This document shows, one piece after another, positions 31,695-44,646 of a stretch of DNA of 64,000 nucleotides; positions within the stretch are counted from its first letter, which is position 1; each line of letters begins with the position of its first letter. The stretch is taken from positions 65,779,546 through 65,843,545 of the forward strand of contig CM071600.1 of NCBI GenBank assembly GCA_036435485.1. Reading direction: 5' to 3'. This DNA is from Saposhnikovia divaricata (Eukaryota; Streptophyta; Magnoliopsida; Apiales; Apiaceae). The translations under genes were made by a program, and so were the position numbers. A model generated the notes under the pieces. That model saw only the letters and a list, made by a program, of their open reading frames with translations. It did no database searches and was not told the origin of the DNA.

Positions 31695-32026
31695 GCCATA
31701 TATGCAACTTTTACATATTTTTTTAAAAAAAATTGAAAATATGGATATTTTGCTAATTTCCCCAATCTTTTTATGTACAACGCCTTTCTAGACTCTGGAC
31801 ATGTTAGCATATTGGGTTTAAATGGGTCCTCTGTCCTTTCATTATAAAAACCCATCTTTTCTTATTAATATCATAAAGCCCATCAGATACTGCCCTCGTT
31901 ATCCATCTTTATTTCTAGGCTCAAGCCCATAACCTTTGCCCAATAAAATTGTCACTTCTTCCGCATCTCCTTGCCGTTGTCTCTAGAAAATAATAAATGA
32001 GCATTGTCGTTAGACTTTAAACTATA

Positions 32027-32280
32027 CTTCCTCCGTCATGTTAGTAGTCCACTTTTGACTATTAATGGTCAAATTGACTAAACATTGACTCAAATTTATG
32101 TGTTTTAAAAAAATATAAAAATTTTAAAAATTATATCAATAAAAAATATATGAAATCTACTTTAAAATGTATTTTTTAATTCTTGAAATTATATGAGAAT
32201 ATTTATATAATTTCAATCAAAGTTCAGTCAATTTGACCAGCCACAGTCAAAAGTGGACTACTAATATGAAACGGAGGGAG
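32027..32280 (+). mobile_element. Stowaway MITE (Tc1/mariner)
   Basis: The ends are CTTCCTCCGT and ACGGAGGGAG, flanked by TA on both sides (32025-32026, 32281-32282). The inverted repeats extend inward (TTAGTAGTCCACTTTTGAC pairs with GTCAAAAGTGGACTACTAA). 254 bp, AT-rich, no ORF. Confidence 0.9.
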
Positions 32281-32282
32281 TA

Positions 32283-34084
32283 CTAGCAATATATTCGTGC
32301 TACGCATCGCTTACGAAACATAAATTAATTGTAATTTTTTTATTTTCTTTTGAAATAAATTGTTATTTTTTATTAAAAGATAAGTTAATGTGTTTTGTAC
32401 TCGATCGAAATAATCCAAAAAAAAAAAAAGTCACAATTTGTATGTGGTGCTAAAATATATTGTCTTCTCTCTTATTTTATGGTGAACTTAGAACTAGTGG
32501 GGTTATGAAGACTACAGTTGTAGTGATCCATAGCAATCTAAGGCCCTCCTATTACCGATAGTATTGGGCTGGCTACACTGATCACTATATGGGTACAGAG
32601 TAAGAAAGTAATAATTCACCTTGCACAGTAAACAAATGAGATCCACTTTCGGACACCAGACTTTCATTCTTTAAAAGAAAAAAAAGTTAGTTATGATGAC
32701 CACAAATTTTTGAAAGACAAATGGGAAAGTGATGGTGTTATTTTGTACTCCTGTACCTCTAGTTTGTTTACATTTTTCGTTTTTGAATGTTATTTTAATT
32801 CTTTATATTTTAAAAAGTTTTCAAATATCATGAAATTTTTAATATAAAAAAAAATTATACTCACTATATTTAATTTATAAATTAATTATTTATAGATCAT
32901 ATCATTTTATTCACATTTTTTATCTTTCTGCAATATTTTACACCATTTCTTAAAGTTCGTACCCAACTCATTTATAAATAAATGAGAGAAACGGAGGTAA
33001 TATACTAAATATAAATGACAAAATATAATTTTAACTTTAACTTTTACAATTCTGTCAATTATGCACTACTCCTATGCAGTATTATAAAAAGAGAAATTCG
33101 GAATAAAGTGATGAAAACACGGAACATAGACTAATCTAATAATCGAGAATTAATTGGAATGATTAATCGGATCATTAATCAGAATCAATTTTATATTATT
33201 TCCTATATAATTATTTTTAATACATACAATATAAACTTTAAATAAATATTTCATAAATATTTATAATTATTTCATAAAATTCAAATTTACTATACTTTTT
33301 AGAATTTTGACCGAACTTATGGCTTATTGACCAAATTATTCACTTATTAACCAATTTTTACAAAAAGAAATTTTTATAGTGATTTTGCTAAAATCCATTT
33401 GAAATACCAAATAACAATTAATTTACAATTAATTTCGATTGATCCTCATTTTTTAGAAAAGTGCTTCTATGTATTTAATTGCGGATGTAGAGAGAGTGAA
33501 AAAGTGAGGGAAGAGGATGTGAGATGAAATAAATGATTGAAGAATTACGGTGGCAATAATGTGGAATAGGCGTAACTTACCTAAAAGCAAAGGAACCAAC
33601 TTTTCTGGGATACGGTAGCTGGGCCTAGATCTTGTGAATCTTCAATTCATTAACTTTGTCAGTCATGTCTTTTCTCACTTTCACCGATTTACTGCAACAA
33701 TATCTGCGGTACAGTTGCAAGTGGATTACATTTTCAGTATTATTATAGTCTTATTTCTTTTATATTAATAATAACAAATTTCGATTCATTATGTAAGAAT
33801 TAAGATGCTTGCATTTTTTACGCATAATTTTAGGTGCTTGGATTATATAATTCAATTTTTTTTTAAAATTTTACATTAAAAAAATTAAAAAGTGATAATT
33901 TTTAATATGTAATCAAAATACCTAAATTATGAAAAAATCAAATACCTTTAATAATGGAACAGAGCAAATAATTATTTTTTTAAAAAAATGCATGAAAAAC
34001 GAATTTTAGAACATATGATATTTACATATATGAACCCCTCTGATATTCGCATCAAAATTCTCGTTTACACTTTTTAATTTGATA
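32283..34084. other. AT-rich intergenic DNA
   Basis: I see no ORF, RNA gene or bounded repeat here. The sequence is strongly AT-rich with homopolymer runs. Confidence 0.5.
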
Positions 34085-35420
34085 TTAGCTTAAAACCCGT
34101 ACGAAGTACGGATTTTTTTAAATATTATATGAATTTTTTTCATTAATTTAAATAATTTTTGAAGGTAATCGTTTAATTATTAGTAATTATAAAATTATTA
34201 TTTTATTTTATTAAATAGAATGCATGTGATATGATTGGAAAAAGTGAGGATTTAGTTAGAGAAAATTAAAATGATAACATGTTCTAGGTGAAAAAGGTAA
34301 TTGATTAATTTATAGTTATTATAATTTAATTACGTTATTTTACTAAATACAATTGCTTATAATGTTTTTAGAAAATGAGAAATTAATATTGTTCATGATA
34401 TTTCTATTAAAAGAGGGATTTTAGTTGGAAAATATAGAAAGATGATAAATTTTAACTAAAAAAGGTAATCAGTTAATTATTAATATTATTATATTATTAT
34501 TTTATTGTATTAAATATAACCGCCCGTGATATAATTGGAAAAAGAGATATTTTGATTAGAGAAAATAGAAAGGTAACTTGAAAATTAAAAAGGTGGCACG
34601 ATTTATGTGATAAAGGTAATTGATTATTTTATAGTAATTATAATTTAATTATGTTATTTTACTAAATAAAATTGCTCATAGTGTTTTTCGAAAATGAGAA
34701 ATTAATGTTGCTTGTGATATTTCTAGAAAAAACGGAAATTTAATTAGAAAAAAATAGAAAACATGATACGTTTTAGCTAAAAAGGTAATCGGTTAATATT
34801 AGTATCATAATATTAATATTTTATTTTATTACATATAAATGTCTGTGATATAATTGGAAAAAGAAAGATTTTAGTAAGAAAGAAGAGAAAATGGTAACGT
34901 GTTTTGGCTGAAAAAGGTAACCGCCCATGATATAATTAGAAAACGAGATATTTTAGTTAGAGAAAAGAGAAAAGGTATGTATTTTGGCAGGAAAATGTAA
35001 TTGATTAGTTAATAGTAATTATAATATAATTATGTTATTTTATTAAACAAAATTGCTCGTAGTGTTTTTTAAAAAAATAGAAATTTTCGATAGATAAAAT
35101 ATAAAAGATATTGTATTTTATCTGAAAAAGAAAATTAATTAGTTATTGAAAAATAGAAAAGGTAATATGTTTAACCTGAAAAAGGAAATTGATTAATAAA
35201 GGAGAAATTTTAGTTAGATAAAATATAAAATATATTGTATTTTACCTAAAAAAAGAAATTATTTTTTTATTGAAAAATTGAAAAGATAATATGTTTAACC
35301 TGAAAAAAAATTATTAGTTAATAGGATAGATTTTATCTGTAATTGAGTAAGGATAAATAAGTAAAATCAACGGTTACCGACCAAACTTTTAATATTTCGA
35401 CTTTTATATAATAGTATAGA
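34085..35420 (-). mobile_element. Non-autonomous Helitron with internal repeats
   Basis: On the minus strand the element starts TCTATACTATTATATAAAAG at 35420 and ends CTAA at 34085, next to host A (5') and T (3'), the Helitron insertion rule. A perfect hairpin CCGTAC-TTC-GTACGG (34097-34111) lies 8 nt before the CTAA end, as expected. There is no target duplication and no Rep/helicase ORF. The interior holds at least three diverged units of about 310 bp (landmark TTATTTTA(C/T)TAAA at about 34337, 34655 and 35037; GATATAATTGGAAAAAG near 34530, 34845 and a variant near 34230). Confidence 0.8.
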
Positions 35421-36374
35421 TTTTATATCGTACATTTATTGTAGACCAATATTGATTCTAAAAACCTACATAATTTTTGTGTTTATTAGAATTCGAATTC
35501 TAGATTTTTATCTTATAATATATCCGAAAATTAAGAACTATTTGATAATAATATTTTTTTAATCATTTTGGAATACCGAAGAATTTAGTTTTTCCTACAC
35601 TGGTTATTTGTAAGACTAGTAACAAAAAAGTTGGTAACTGAACTAACGGACACGTGTCATTCTCGAACTCTTTGCTTTTGTAAACCAAAAGCATAAAAAC
35701 TGATCCATTACAAATATATATATCACACTCTATCAGAAAAATAGGTAAAAGCAATAAAGATAAAACTTACAAAAGAAAAGGGACAAAAGCCTTATTAAAA
35801 GCACGACATCATGACGACATGTACAAGTGACTAGGACAGCACAGTGAAGGTCACGTGATTCTCAGTAATTACTAGTATTAAAAATAAAATAAAATAGTCG
35901 GCACTTGTTATTGACTACGGCCCACCTTCTATAATGCCACTGTCACAGTGCATATTTCTTCGTTTTCACAAAATTCTAGAGTAAGTATTTAAATATATTT
36001 ATAAGAATTGAGAAATATTTCATGACTTGTAGACATTATTATTTTTTATTTTTTTTTCTTAAATTTTTGGCTCAACTGGTATTACATAAGCTAATGTTAT
36101 ATGAAAAAAAAGAATAGAAATGCTAATAGCATTTTTATGTAAAAATATTTGTATTATAAATTGCAGGATTATACAAATTATGTATGACAGACATATAACA
36201 TAGCATGAGGCGATTGCATTCAGTAGCAGCTTTAAGGCGCAGTTTTGGAATTTGTATTAAAAGTCGAGCGGGTACTGGTAGTGTTCATTGCAAATTGGGT
36301 CGTTCACCTTTTACCGTTTTACACGTATTAATCAACATTATCTTAATAAACACAAGGAGATTATTAGTTAAATA
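35421..36374. other. AT-rich intergenic DNA
   Basis: No gene or bounded element is recognised. The short ORF at 36205-36411 runs into the next MITE and looks accidental. Confidence 0.5.
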
Positions 36375-36650
36375 CTTCCTCCATTTCATTTTAAGTGTTA
36401 TTTTTGATTAAATTTAAATTTTAATTTAAGTGTCCGTTTTACATTTTAAAGATAAGCAAATTTTCATTTTACCTACATATCCTTATTTAAAACTATAATA
36501 TTAAATACATTCCTTCAAGTATTAGTATTAAATAGGGGTAGATGAAGAATAAAATTGAAAAATAAAATTGCATTAAGATAAAAGAGACTAATAACTACTA
36601 GTGTGTGCATGGTCAAAAAACAATGACACTTAAAAAGAAATGAAGGAAAG
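36375..36650 (+). mobile_element. Stowaway-like MITE
   Basis: The ends CTTCCTCCATTTCATTTTAA and (inverted) CTTTCCTTCATTTCTTTTTA are flanked by TA at 36373-36374 and 36651-36652. 276 bp, no ORF. Confidence 0.82.
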
Positions 36651-36860
36651 TATAAAGCTTTCTTTTAAAATAATTTACAAAAGATTATTTGAAGGAATTT
36701 GGATTAAGGAGAACCTGATCAAGTGATCATGTGAGAGAACTGGGAAGAGTAGGTATCTCAATTTTACCGAAGATCTTTTATTTGGTTGGTTGCAAGAAAA
36801 TTAAAAAGAAAGTGCTTAATTTGATTAATTAATATAATTTAAAAGAATTAAAAGATAGTA

Positions 36861-37106
36861 TTTCATCCGTCTCATTTCACATATTTCTTTTAACTTTGTA
36901 GTAATCAGATTGATCGACTTTTGATTAAATAATAAAATATCATTTAATTATTATTTTAAAAAAATTGAAAAATATATTTTAAAATATATTAAATGCACGT
37001 TCACTAACATAAATCTTTTTATTTTTTCAATTATATAATTTATATAAATTTCAATCAAATTGATCAATCAAATAGTAAAAGGACATTTATAATGGTAGGA
37101 AAGGAA
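36861..37106 (+). mobile_element. Degenerate Stowaway-like MITE
   Basis: Left end TTTCATCCGTCTCATTTC and right end (inverted) TTCCTTTCCTACCATTATAA align imperfectly and are flanked by TA. The internal segments (TTGATCGACTTTTGATTAA; AATTGATCAATCAAATAG) look like old inverted repeats. Confidence 0.5.
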
Positions 37107-37317
37107 TAATGCTAAATCTCTAACTCTCTCACGTACGCATAATTAGGCATGCAGCCTTAATCGTGACGTGAGATTTGAGGAAAGCTTCAACTTTTAGTAC
37201 TGCTAGTAGTACCCTCTTTTTTCTCAATTATTGACAACAATAATACTTTCACCGCTTACTCTGACCATGTGATATTGAGTGTGTACAATAATGATTGTTA
37301 AAGTGTGGTAATATAAA

Positions 37318-37575
37318 GGCTTAATGACCTTTTAGCCCTCAATGTTTTATACATGTTTTATACGAAATACCTACCAATCCTCAATGTTTCAAAACGTACC
37401 TTTTAGCCCTTGAAGTATCCGTAAAGGTCCTAATAGCCCTTAAACTGGTAAAGAAATAAAAAATAAAAAAACGGTATAATTCGGATGGGCAAAAGAGACA
37501 TTTCACAAACCGATACCGATATAAGGGTTAAAAGGTATACTTTAGAAACTTTGGGGGCGAAAAGGTATGAGTTTA
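37318..37575 (+). mobile_element. Possible degenerate MITE
   Basis: Left GACCTTTTAGCCCTCAATGT and right (inverted) TACCTTTTCGCCCCCAAAGT are similar inverted ends about 250 bp apart. I cannot fix a target duplication, so the class is open (Mutator-like or other). Confidence 0.35.
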
Positions 37576-38578
37576 TATAAATATATAATATGTCATTTCA
37601 CAAAAATCATGATGCCAACGCAGTCTACAACTCATCAATTAATCCACAAAACCATTACAGAAACGTAAACGAAATCGGAAAGGGACAAAACGAAGAGAAG
37701 ATTATCAACAACTCGGTAAAGAACAATCCAAACATAGACAACAACAAAGCTTTAAACTCAACTGAATTAACTTAGCATCACCCGAACAATCTACGCAAAG
37801 AACTCAGTGAACGAAATCAGTACACTACTCAGCAACTCAATCTCGAAACAGTATTGATACACGACCTCAGAAACTCAGAATCTAATTATCCCAACAACAA
37901 CCCATAAGCAGCGACAACCATGAGCAACTTAAATATTAACTATAACCCGAGTAAATGCAATCAAATAAGTAAAATCAAAACCGAGAAGGGGAGAAAAGGA
38001 AGAGGTTGTTTTAAGCGAAAGAGAAGATATGGATTCGCTGTCTGCGTTTTAACAAAAGAATAAAACAGTGGAGAGGATAGGATGGGTTCGCTTAAAGATC
38101 GAAGAAAACTAAAAAATAATAGGGGAAGGTAAATACATTGACTCATAACAATAACTTGGTGTAGTCCTGTTAGTCGTCACTACGAACCACCACAATAAAT
38201 ACTTATACGCAAACTGATCAAACTGGCAAACATTGAGGCCGATGCATGAGTGATCACAGCCAAGCGGCAAGGGAGGGAGGCAATAAGGTATGTTTGATAT
38301 AAGACATACAACCATTATGTTGAGTCGCTACTCCGTTGTGTGCTTTACTTAATGGTCTGTCCATAAGGAGTGATCACAATTAGCTAATTGGGGGTATCTA
38401 TGAGTTTTAGTTACAATTTATTAATTACATACACACCACAGGGTACCACAGGCATGCTGTGTGATTAAGTAACCATTGACATTCCCTTTTTATATCTCTT
38501 GTGTATTGAAGAAAAGAGGCAGAACAAATACCAAAGGATGCTTTGTCATGCTGTTTCTGCTCATTATTACTTGTACAA
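37576..38578. other. Intergenic DNA, nothing recognised
   Basis: No supported gene. The ORFs at 37590-37775 and 37961-38146 have no recognisable motif. The right end is the breakpoint with element C. Confidence 0.45.
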
Positions 38579-38876
38579 ATTTATCAAGAACGATATCAAG
38601 ATTTTAATTCTTTTCAGAATTTTAATGCGTATCAGGTGAATTCTTTATATTCTACAAACTCATGCTACGATCCTTACCCTCCTAGCATCGATTATTCTTA
38701 TGCGTTTGAAAATCAATGTTATTATCCGTAATATAATTCCCAAGACCATCAAGGGTCTTCTTCATCTTCCTTATCATCATTAGAGGAGATGATAAACCAA
38801 ATGGCGGCAAACAACCTCCAACTTGCTTTTGAAAATCGATGCTATGATCCGCAATAGAATTCCCAAGACCATCAAG
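38579..38876 (+). pseudogene. Element C Gag-like ORF fragment, 5'-truncated left copy
   Basis: The segment is nearly identical to 53143-53442 (QERYQDFNSFQNFNAYQ ... FENQCYDPQYNSQDHQGSSS), including a duplicated segment, but it begins abruptly in mid-ORF at 38579. It carries stop codons (TAA near 38730, TAG near 38856) and joins a gypsy integrase at the sequence CAAGG (about 38876). It lacks the ATG, primer site and 5' LTR of the right copy. Confidence 0.75.
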
Positions 38877-39720
38877 GATTCTATTATGGTTGTAGTGGAC
38901 AGATTTTCAAAAATGGCTCACTTTGTTTCTTGCCATAAAACGAATGATGCTAGTCGTATTGCAGATTTGTACTTCACGGAGATTGTGAGATTGCATGGAA
39001 TCCCTAAAAGTATAGTGTCGGATAGAGATACTAAATTTTTGAGTTATTTTTGGAAGACCCTATGGAAATTTGTAGGAACAAAGTTACTATTTAGTACTTC
39101 ACATCATCCACAGACAGATGGTCAAACCGAGGTTACTAATAGAACTTTGGGGACATTATTGAGAGGGCTGGTGAGTAAAACTACAAAGGACTGGGACATC
39201 AAATTGGCACATGCTGAATTCGCATATAATAGGACATCATCATCTACAACAGGAGTGTCACCATTTGAGGTAATATATGGTATAAATCCATACATTCCTG
39301 TTGATTTAATTCCTATTGCAAAAAAAGATATCCTGAATTTTGATGCTAAGAAACGTCAAGAAGCCTTCTTTAGAACTTGTGATCTAGTTAAAACACAAAT
39401 TGAAAAGATGAACACTAGATACAAGGAACGTGCCAATAAGAAGAGACAACAAGTTGTGTTCAATCCTGGCGATTTGGTTTGGAATAATCTAAGAAAGGAG
39501 AGGTTTCCTGACATGAGGAAAAATAAGTTAATGCCTAGAGCTGATGGACCTTTCAAGATAATAGAGAAATACGAAGATAGTGCCTATAAAATTGAGCTAC
39601 CTGATTCGTATGGAGGAGTAAGTTCTACATTCAATGTTGGTGATTTAGCTCCGTACATCGACGATGCGAATTTGAGGATAAATTCTTTTCAAGAAGGGGA
39701 GAGTGATGACTCTCTTAAAA
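38877..39720 (+). pseudogene. pol: Ty3/gypsy (chromovirus-type) integrase fragment captured in element C
   Basis: The open frame (38823-39875 overall) encodes an integrase core: MVVVDRFSKMAHF with the first Asp, IVSDRDTKF with the second, and QTDGQTEVTNR with the Glu 35 residues after the second Asp. Then come the GPY/F-like region (PRADGPFKIIEKYEDSAYKI) and STFNVGDLAPYIDDANLR, the usual C-terminus of CRM/Reina-like chromovirus integrases. Protease, RT, RNase H and the zinc-binding N-terminus are absent. The domain is open and motif-complete, but it has no start codon of its own and is fused to an unrelated ORF fragment. Confidence 0.85.
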
Positions 39721-39875
39721 GAAAAAGGTCTGGGAGTGTTTACGTGACCACGGTGGTTGATCTTGTGCCATCGTATGAGCCTGTGGAGATCATGATTGAT
39801 GCTTTGGGATTTGAAGTTAATTCTGGTGGGAAGTCATATTCTATTTCCTGTGTCGTGTGGGACGATACAAAATAG

Positions 39876-40310
39876 AATTCACTTATTTATTATATAATTA
39901 TATATTTGGCTTGCAAGTTTTTACCTTTCACTTGAAAGGGTTTTTCTTGCTTTAAGCACTTAGGATTTTATTTTTCAAGTTGGATCAGGATTTTGATGGG
40001 TTTCCTAGTTGGGTTCAGGTATTAGCTAAATTCCTAGCTGATATTGAATTTCTTTTAGATTCCTATCTGAATAAGGTTATTTATGTAGCCTATAAATACT
40101 CTTGTCTTGTAATCTTTTGGGGACAGATATTGATAATAAAATTTTGGTTATTCGATAGCTTTGAGAATCGAATTCAGGAGTGAATTCAGAGTTTGAGTTT
40201 TGTTTCTCCATTCGGAGATTCAGAGTTAGAGTTTTGTTTCTTCATCTTTGGAGATTCAGAGTTTACTTTATATTTGTCTTTACTACATATTATTACGAGA
40301 ACATCACGTT
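39876..40310 (+). other. Post-integrase region with LTR-like promoter sequence
   Basis: A TATA box CCTATAAATACTC lies at about 40089-40101 and is followed by two GAGATTCAGAGTT repeats (about 40216 and 40252). It is probably the 3' end/LTR of the element that donated the integrase, since chromovirus LTRs follow pol closely. The LTR ends cannot be fixed because no second copy is present. Confidence 0.45.
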
Positions 40311-41089
40311 CCGTATCACGACCCCAGCCTTCGACCTTGCTACTTCTTTTCTCCTTTCCCTTTCCTCCAACCTCCTTCACCCCGCAGTCCACCTCTCCCC
40401 CTTCCTTCTGCAACAACCAACTCCCCTCCCCTGTTTTTAATATTTTTGTTTACTTTTTTTTTTTTACTTTTTTTTTATTCTATTTAGTTTTTGTTTATTT
40501 TTAATTCTATTTCATTTTGATTTTGTTTTAATTTTTATTTTATTAATATTTTAGTTTTAAATTTAAATTTTGATTTTATTTTAGTTTTGAATTAGATTTT
40601 TGATTTTATTATTAATTACTTAATTATTATTTTTTTATTTTAGTTTTAAATTTGATTTTTCATTTTAGTTTTAATTCATTTTAAAATTTTATTTTTGATT
40701 TTTTTATTAATATTTTTTTTTCTAAGCTTTTTAATTTTATTATTAAATACTTAGTTATTTTATTTTATTTTATTTTAGTTTTAAATTTGATTTTTAATTT
40801 TTTTTAATTGCTTAGTTACTTTATTTTTTTTTTACTTTTAAATTTGATTTTTGATTTTATTTTAGTTTTAGTTTTAGTTTTTAATTTGATTTTTGCTTTT
40901 ATTATTAATTGGTTAGTTATTTTATTTTATTTTTTTTAAAAAAAAACAAATATTTTTATTATTTATATATCCTTAATAAGTGTTGAAGTGGCTTTGTACG
41001 TGTGGATTTCGCTTGTTGGTTATTTTCGTTGAGATGATTGTGATTGATGGCATTTATTCAATTCTTGACGTGAAAATATGAGTGGTGCT
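40311..41089. other. C-rich then T-rich DNA of the element C interior
   Basis: A pyrimidine stretch (40311-40440) leads into a ~500-bp tract dominated by repeats of TTTTAGTTTTAAATTTGATT-like units to about 40970. No ORF of note. It ends at 41089 where the TR-GAG element inserted; the pre-insertion sequence continues at 49972. Confidence 0.55.
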
Positions 41090-42142
41090 TGTAATATCCG
41101 CAAATTTCAAAAAAAAAATTATTTTTAGAACGAATTAGAATCGCATTTTATTTGGCCAACGGGGGAAAATCGAGATTAATATTTCAGATCGGTTCGTTAA
41201 GCCGAGAAATAGACAACATTTCTCGATCACAGTAAGCGAGTAAATACGGTCCGAAGCACAACACATTCTGTTACAAAACACGACATATTCTTCTACTAAA
41301 CACAATACATTCTTTTACAAACACAAAATGTTCTCACTCTTTTCAACTCCCACGTTTGGTCCCCATGTGCTGCCCCTTTTTAAATCAAATAAATACAAAC
41401 AGATACACTACTCCTCTTTATTCCCTTACAACAATCCATAAATACATACAAAATCAGATACTACTTCTACATTTGCAACAAACACACTCGAGCTAGATAA
41501 CTGAGTTCTACTCTCCCTTATTTGTCAGAAAAACTCGAACTATATTTATATACAGGGTATGAAGCATCAATTTCCTTTTCTTATCCTAACTGATTTCGTT
41601 TAAGCCTTATATTATATATGTACTTGGTATTAAGTTTTGTTGTGGTTTTTATTTCTTCTTTTCGTTTCAATTTGTTGGTGGGTTGTGAGTAGTGGTAAAG
41701 GAGAGATGCAAAGAGGGGTAGAATAGAGGGTGTCGGAGAGGGGGAGTTTCGAGATGAGGGGTAGAGGCGAGATCGAGAGAGAGTTGGTCATGTGGGAGAG
41801 AACGAGATAGAGACAGAGATTTAGAGAGAACGGAGAGGTGATACGTGAGTAAGAAGAGAGACGACGCAGGGAGAGGTCGAGGGGTACAGGAGGGAGATGA
41901 TTGTGGTTTTAAAATCGTGATGTTATGGGAGTTTACTCGGAAGAAATGAGAGAAAAAGAAGGGAGAAGTGAGGGGGTGTTGACGAGAGAGGCAGAGGGAG
42001 AGGGATTTACAGAGAGAGATTGATACCGGAGGGAGGAGGGAGATCGGAGAGAGTGACCGGAGAGATTAAGATAGAGAGAGATTGGCGCAGAAAAAAAAGA
42101 AGAAGGAGAGATTAAGAGAGGGATTCGAGAGAGAGGGAGGGG

Positions 42143-42192
<50 letters not shown>

Positions 42193-44630
42193 CGGAGTGA
42201 GAGAGAGAGGTCAGGGGAGGGGACGGCGGTGGTGGCGCGTGGGCCCCACGCACCGTCGTGGAAATTTCTTTTCTGTCAAACTGTTACGACAAAGAAAATA
42301 AAATAATAATAAAATATATTTATATATGTATATATAATAATAATAATGAATAAATAAAATGATATTTATATATATATATATATATATTATAGATTTAATA
42401 AAAATTATAGATTTATTAATAAATAAAGAGATATCAATAATTGAATAAAAATAGTAATATGATAATACAGTGACAATAAAATTGATGAACAATGCTATAA
42501 ACGGGTTATTAAAATTGGATTAAAATGAATAAAAAGAGTCTGTTGTAAAATATTTTTATAAAGGATTTTTGGTAGATTAATTAATATTTAAAATAGAAAA
42601 GAAAAAGAGAAAAGAAAATGATTAATATTTTGGGTATTAATTGATTATTTGATGAACGGTGGAATGGTTAAAATTAGATTTAAATGGAATAAAAGAAATG
42701 AATACTTGGATTATTTTGTTTGGAGAATAAAATAGAGATTTATTTCTTAAAATAAAACTTAATTAAATTAGAGCAATTAGAAATGTAGTGAGATTAATAA
42801 TATTAGGATTATTTCTAATAGAATTATATTTTTCTAAAAAGTGAGAGTATTAATAATGGGTTTAATGTGAATGAAAATGGTTAATTGGATAATATTGCTG
42901 TGAGATTTAGGAGAGTTTAATAGTAATTAAATTAGGGAATTTTCGAGAATTGTAGATAATTTATAAGAGTCAATTTAAATTAGAAGTATTATTTGAATAA
43001 ATGATTTTACAAAAATGGTATAATTGTTTTATTAATTAATCCGAATATTAGTAAAATGTAGAAACTTAAGATTTACCTTGTACGTCGTATACTAAATGTG
43101 GGTTTTTATTCGATTATAGAGAACCAGAGACGTGGAACAAGTTGGAGTGTCGTACCGCAGGGCTCAGGCAAGTTTACTAACCCGTACTCCATCATTCGGA
43201 GTATTTATATTGTTATCTATATATAGTATGCTGATTAAGTTTCCGATATTCAAAAGCAAATATTCTTTCTAGTGGTTTATACCAGATTTTATCCATGCAA
43301 TTTACATGCATATATATTATTGTTGAGCTGTTTATTACACGAGATGTTTGCAATTTATTTTATAAGTTGGTTTATATTGTTGAGACGTTTATCGAGATAC
43401 TTCTTTCGTACTCGCAGAAGAGCTGAGAAAGATATATTTAATAATATTTTCATACTACATTATATTTTTTTATTTAAGAGTGGGGTTATATATATAAAGT
43501 AAGTTGTGAATACTGATATGGGTCACCTCATTTCGACTCCATTATCAGATCATTTTTTTTTCATAAATATTTCCTCTAATCATTCGAGAGGAAAACTAAA
43601 TTTATTGGAGGTGTTTATCGTTCATTGCCTCTGAACGATATTGGAGTTATATTTTTTTTGAAAACAAAATAAAGGTGCACGAGTCATTCTTACCGTGACG
43701 CTTTAGATATTTATTGTTGAAGGTGATCGAAAATTCCGACACCTTATATTCTGGACTAGAGATGGCAAAAGTGACCGGAGTAACGCACCGGCCCAACTGA
43801 GTAGTTTTTAGGGTGTGTTTGAGATGTCGGCCCATCCTTCTATCGATAGTAAACGAGTAGTGATAATGGACCGATCATCCATTACTTGAGTAGGCGTTCT
43901 GAGAAGTAATCCATTCATCGACATCCTACCGTTAATCGATGCCTTTGTGGTTCTATTAACTAGGGTGTTGATCTGAGCAGTTGTTAAATTTTATTCTTTC
44001 AAACCACTTGAGCAGTTCTGAGAGATTACTGTATTATTTTCAAGTAGTATTTTGAGAAGTTGTTGAGATTTATTTATTCCTTCATATGAGTAGTATTTCC
44101 AAATTTGTAAAAGTTGCCGAATTGATCTCCTTTCAAAAGTATATACTTATATAAGAGGATATTTTTTTTATAGAGTGATAAAAACATATTTTGAGCGAAT
44201 TGTTGTATTATATGTTATCACTATACTTGCTGGGCATTCTTTGGCTCATTCTTGCGATTTTTATATATTATTAACCAGCGGCGTCCAAAGAAGGCACTAG
44301 CATGGCGAACCGAGATAAAGGGAAGGGGAAAGGCTACTAATTCAGCATTAGCCTTTTTGTATCGGAGGAGGTTACGAGCTAGGAAGAAGTTGTTTAATGT
44401 TTTATTATCTAGTATTCTGTAGTTGTAATATTATTTCAGAGATTCTGGGAGGTGAACTTGTGTTGTATTAACTTTTGATTTATGGAGTGCTCGTTCTAAG
44501 ACTATAACCCGTGGAGTAAAATTTGGAGTTGTTATGAATATTGTTGTAGATTATATTATGAACAGGTGATTTAATATTCCGCAAGAGGTGTAATGACCTA
44601 GATTCCTATAAGGGATTTGGGGGCGTAACA
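41090..44630 (+). repeat. TR-GAG 5' LTR
   Basis: The LTR runs TGTAATATCC ... GGGCGTAACA. It holds a purine-rich zone (41700-42240) with a GA microsatellite, an AT-rich zone, and the hairpin motif TGGGC-N8-GCTCA at 44231-44248, related to that of the LARD. Confidence 0.92.
42149..42190 (+). repeat. GA microsatellite, 5' LTR copy
   Basis: An uninterrupted (GA)n run of about 21 units; the 3' LTR copy is longer. Confidence 0.9.
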
Positions 44631-44634
44631 GTAA

Positions 44635-44646
44635 TGGTATCAGAGC
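44635..44646 (+). other. TR-GAG primer-binding site (initiator Met tRNA)
   Basis: TGGTATCAGAGC, identical to the LARD site, lies 4 nt after the 5' LTR end. Confidence 0.93.

Noticed and set aside
37590..37775. 61-aa Asn-rich ORF
   Set aside because: AT-rich chance ORF without a motif or supporting promoter; composition follows the local base content.
40441..40980. T-rich tract as a possible reverse-inserted poly(A) tail
   Set aside because: It is a 500-bp mosaic of TTTTAGTTTT-like units, not a homopolymer next to a retrocopy; no gene lies beside it.
41933..42253. Minus-strand Ser-Leu repeat ORF (and 47258-47593)
   Set aside because: It is the translation of the GA microsatellite and purine-rich LTR zone; the two copies differ by repeat length only.
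42211..42492. Minus-strand Ile/Tyr-rich ORF (and 47551-47829)
   Set aside because: It derives from AT microsatellite and AT-rich LTR sequence; not a membrane protein gene.
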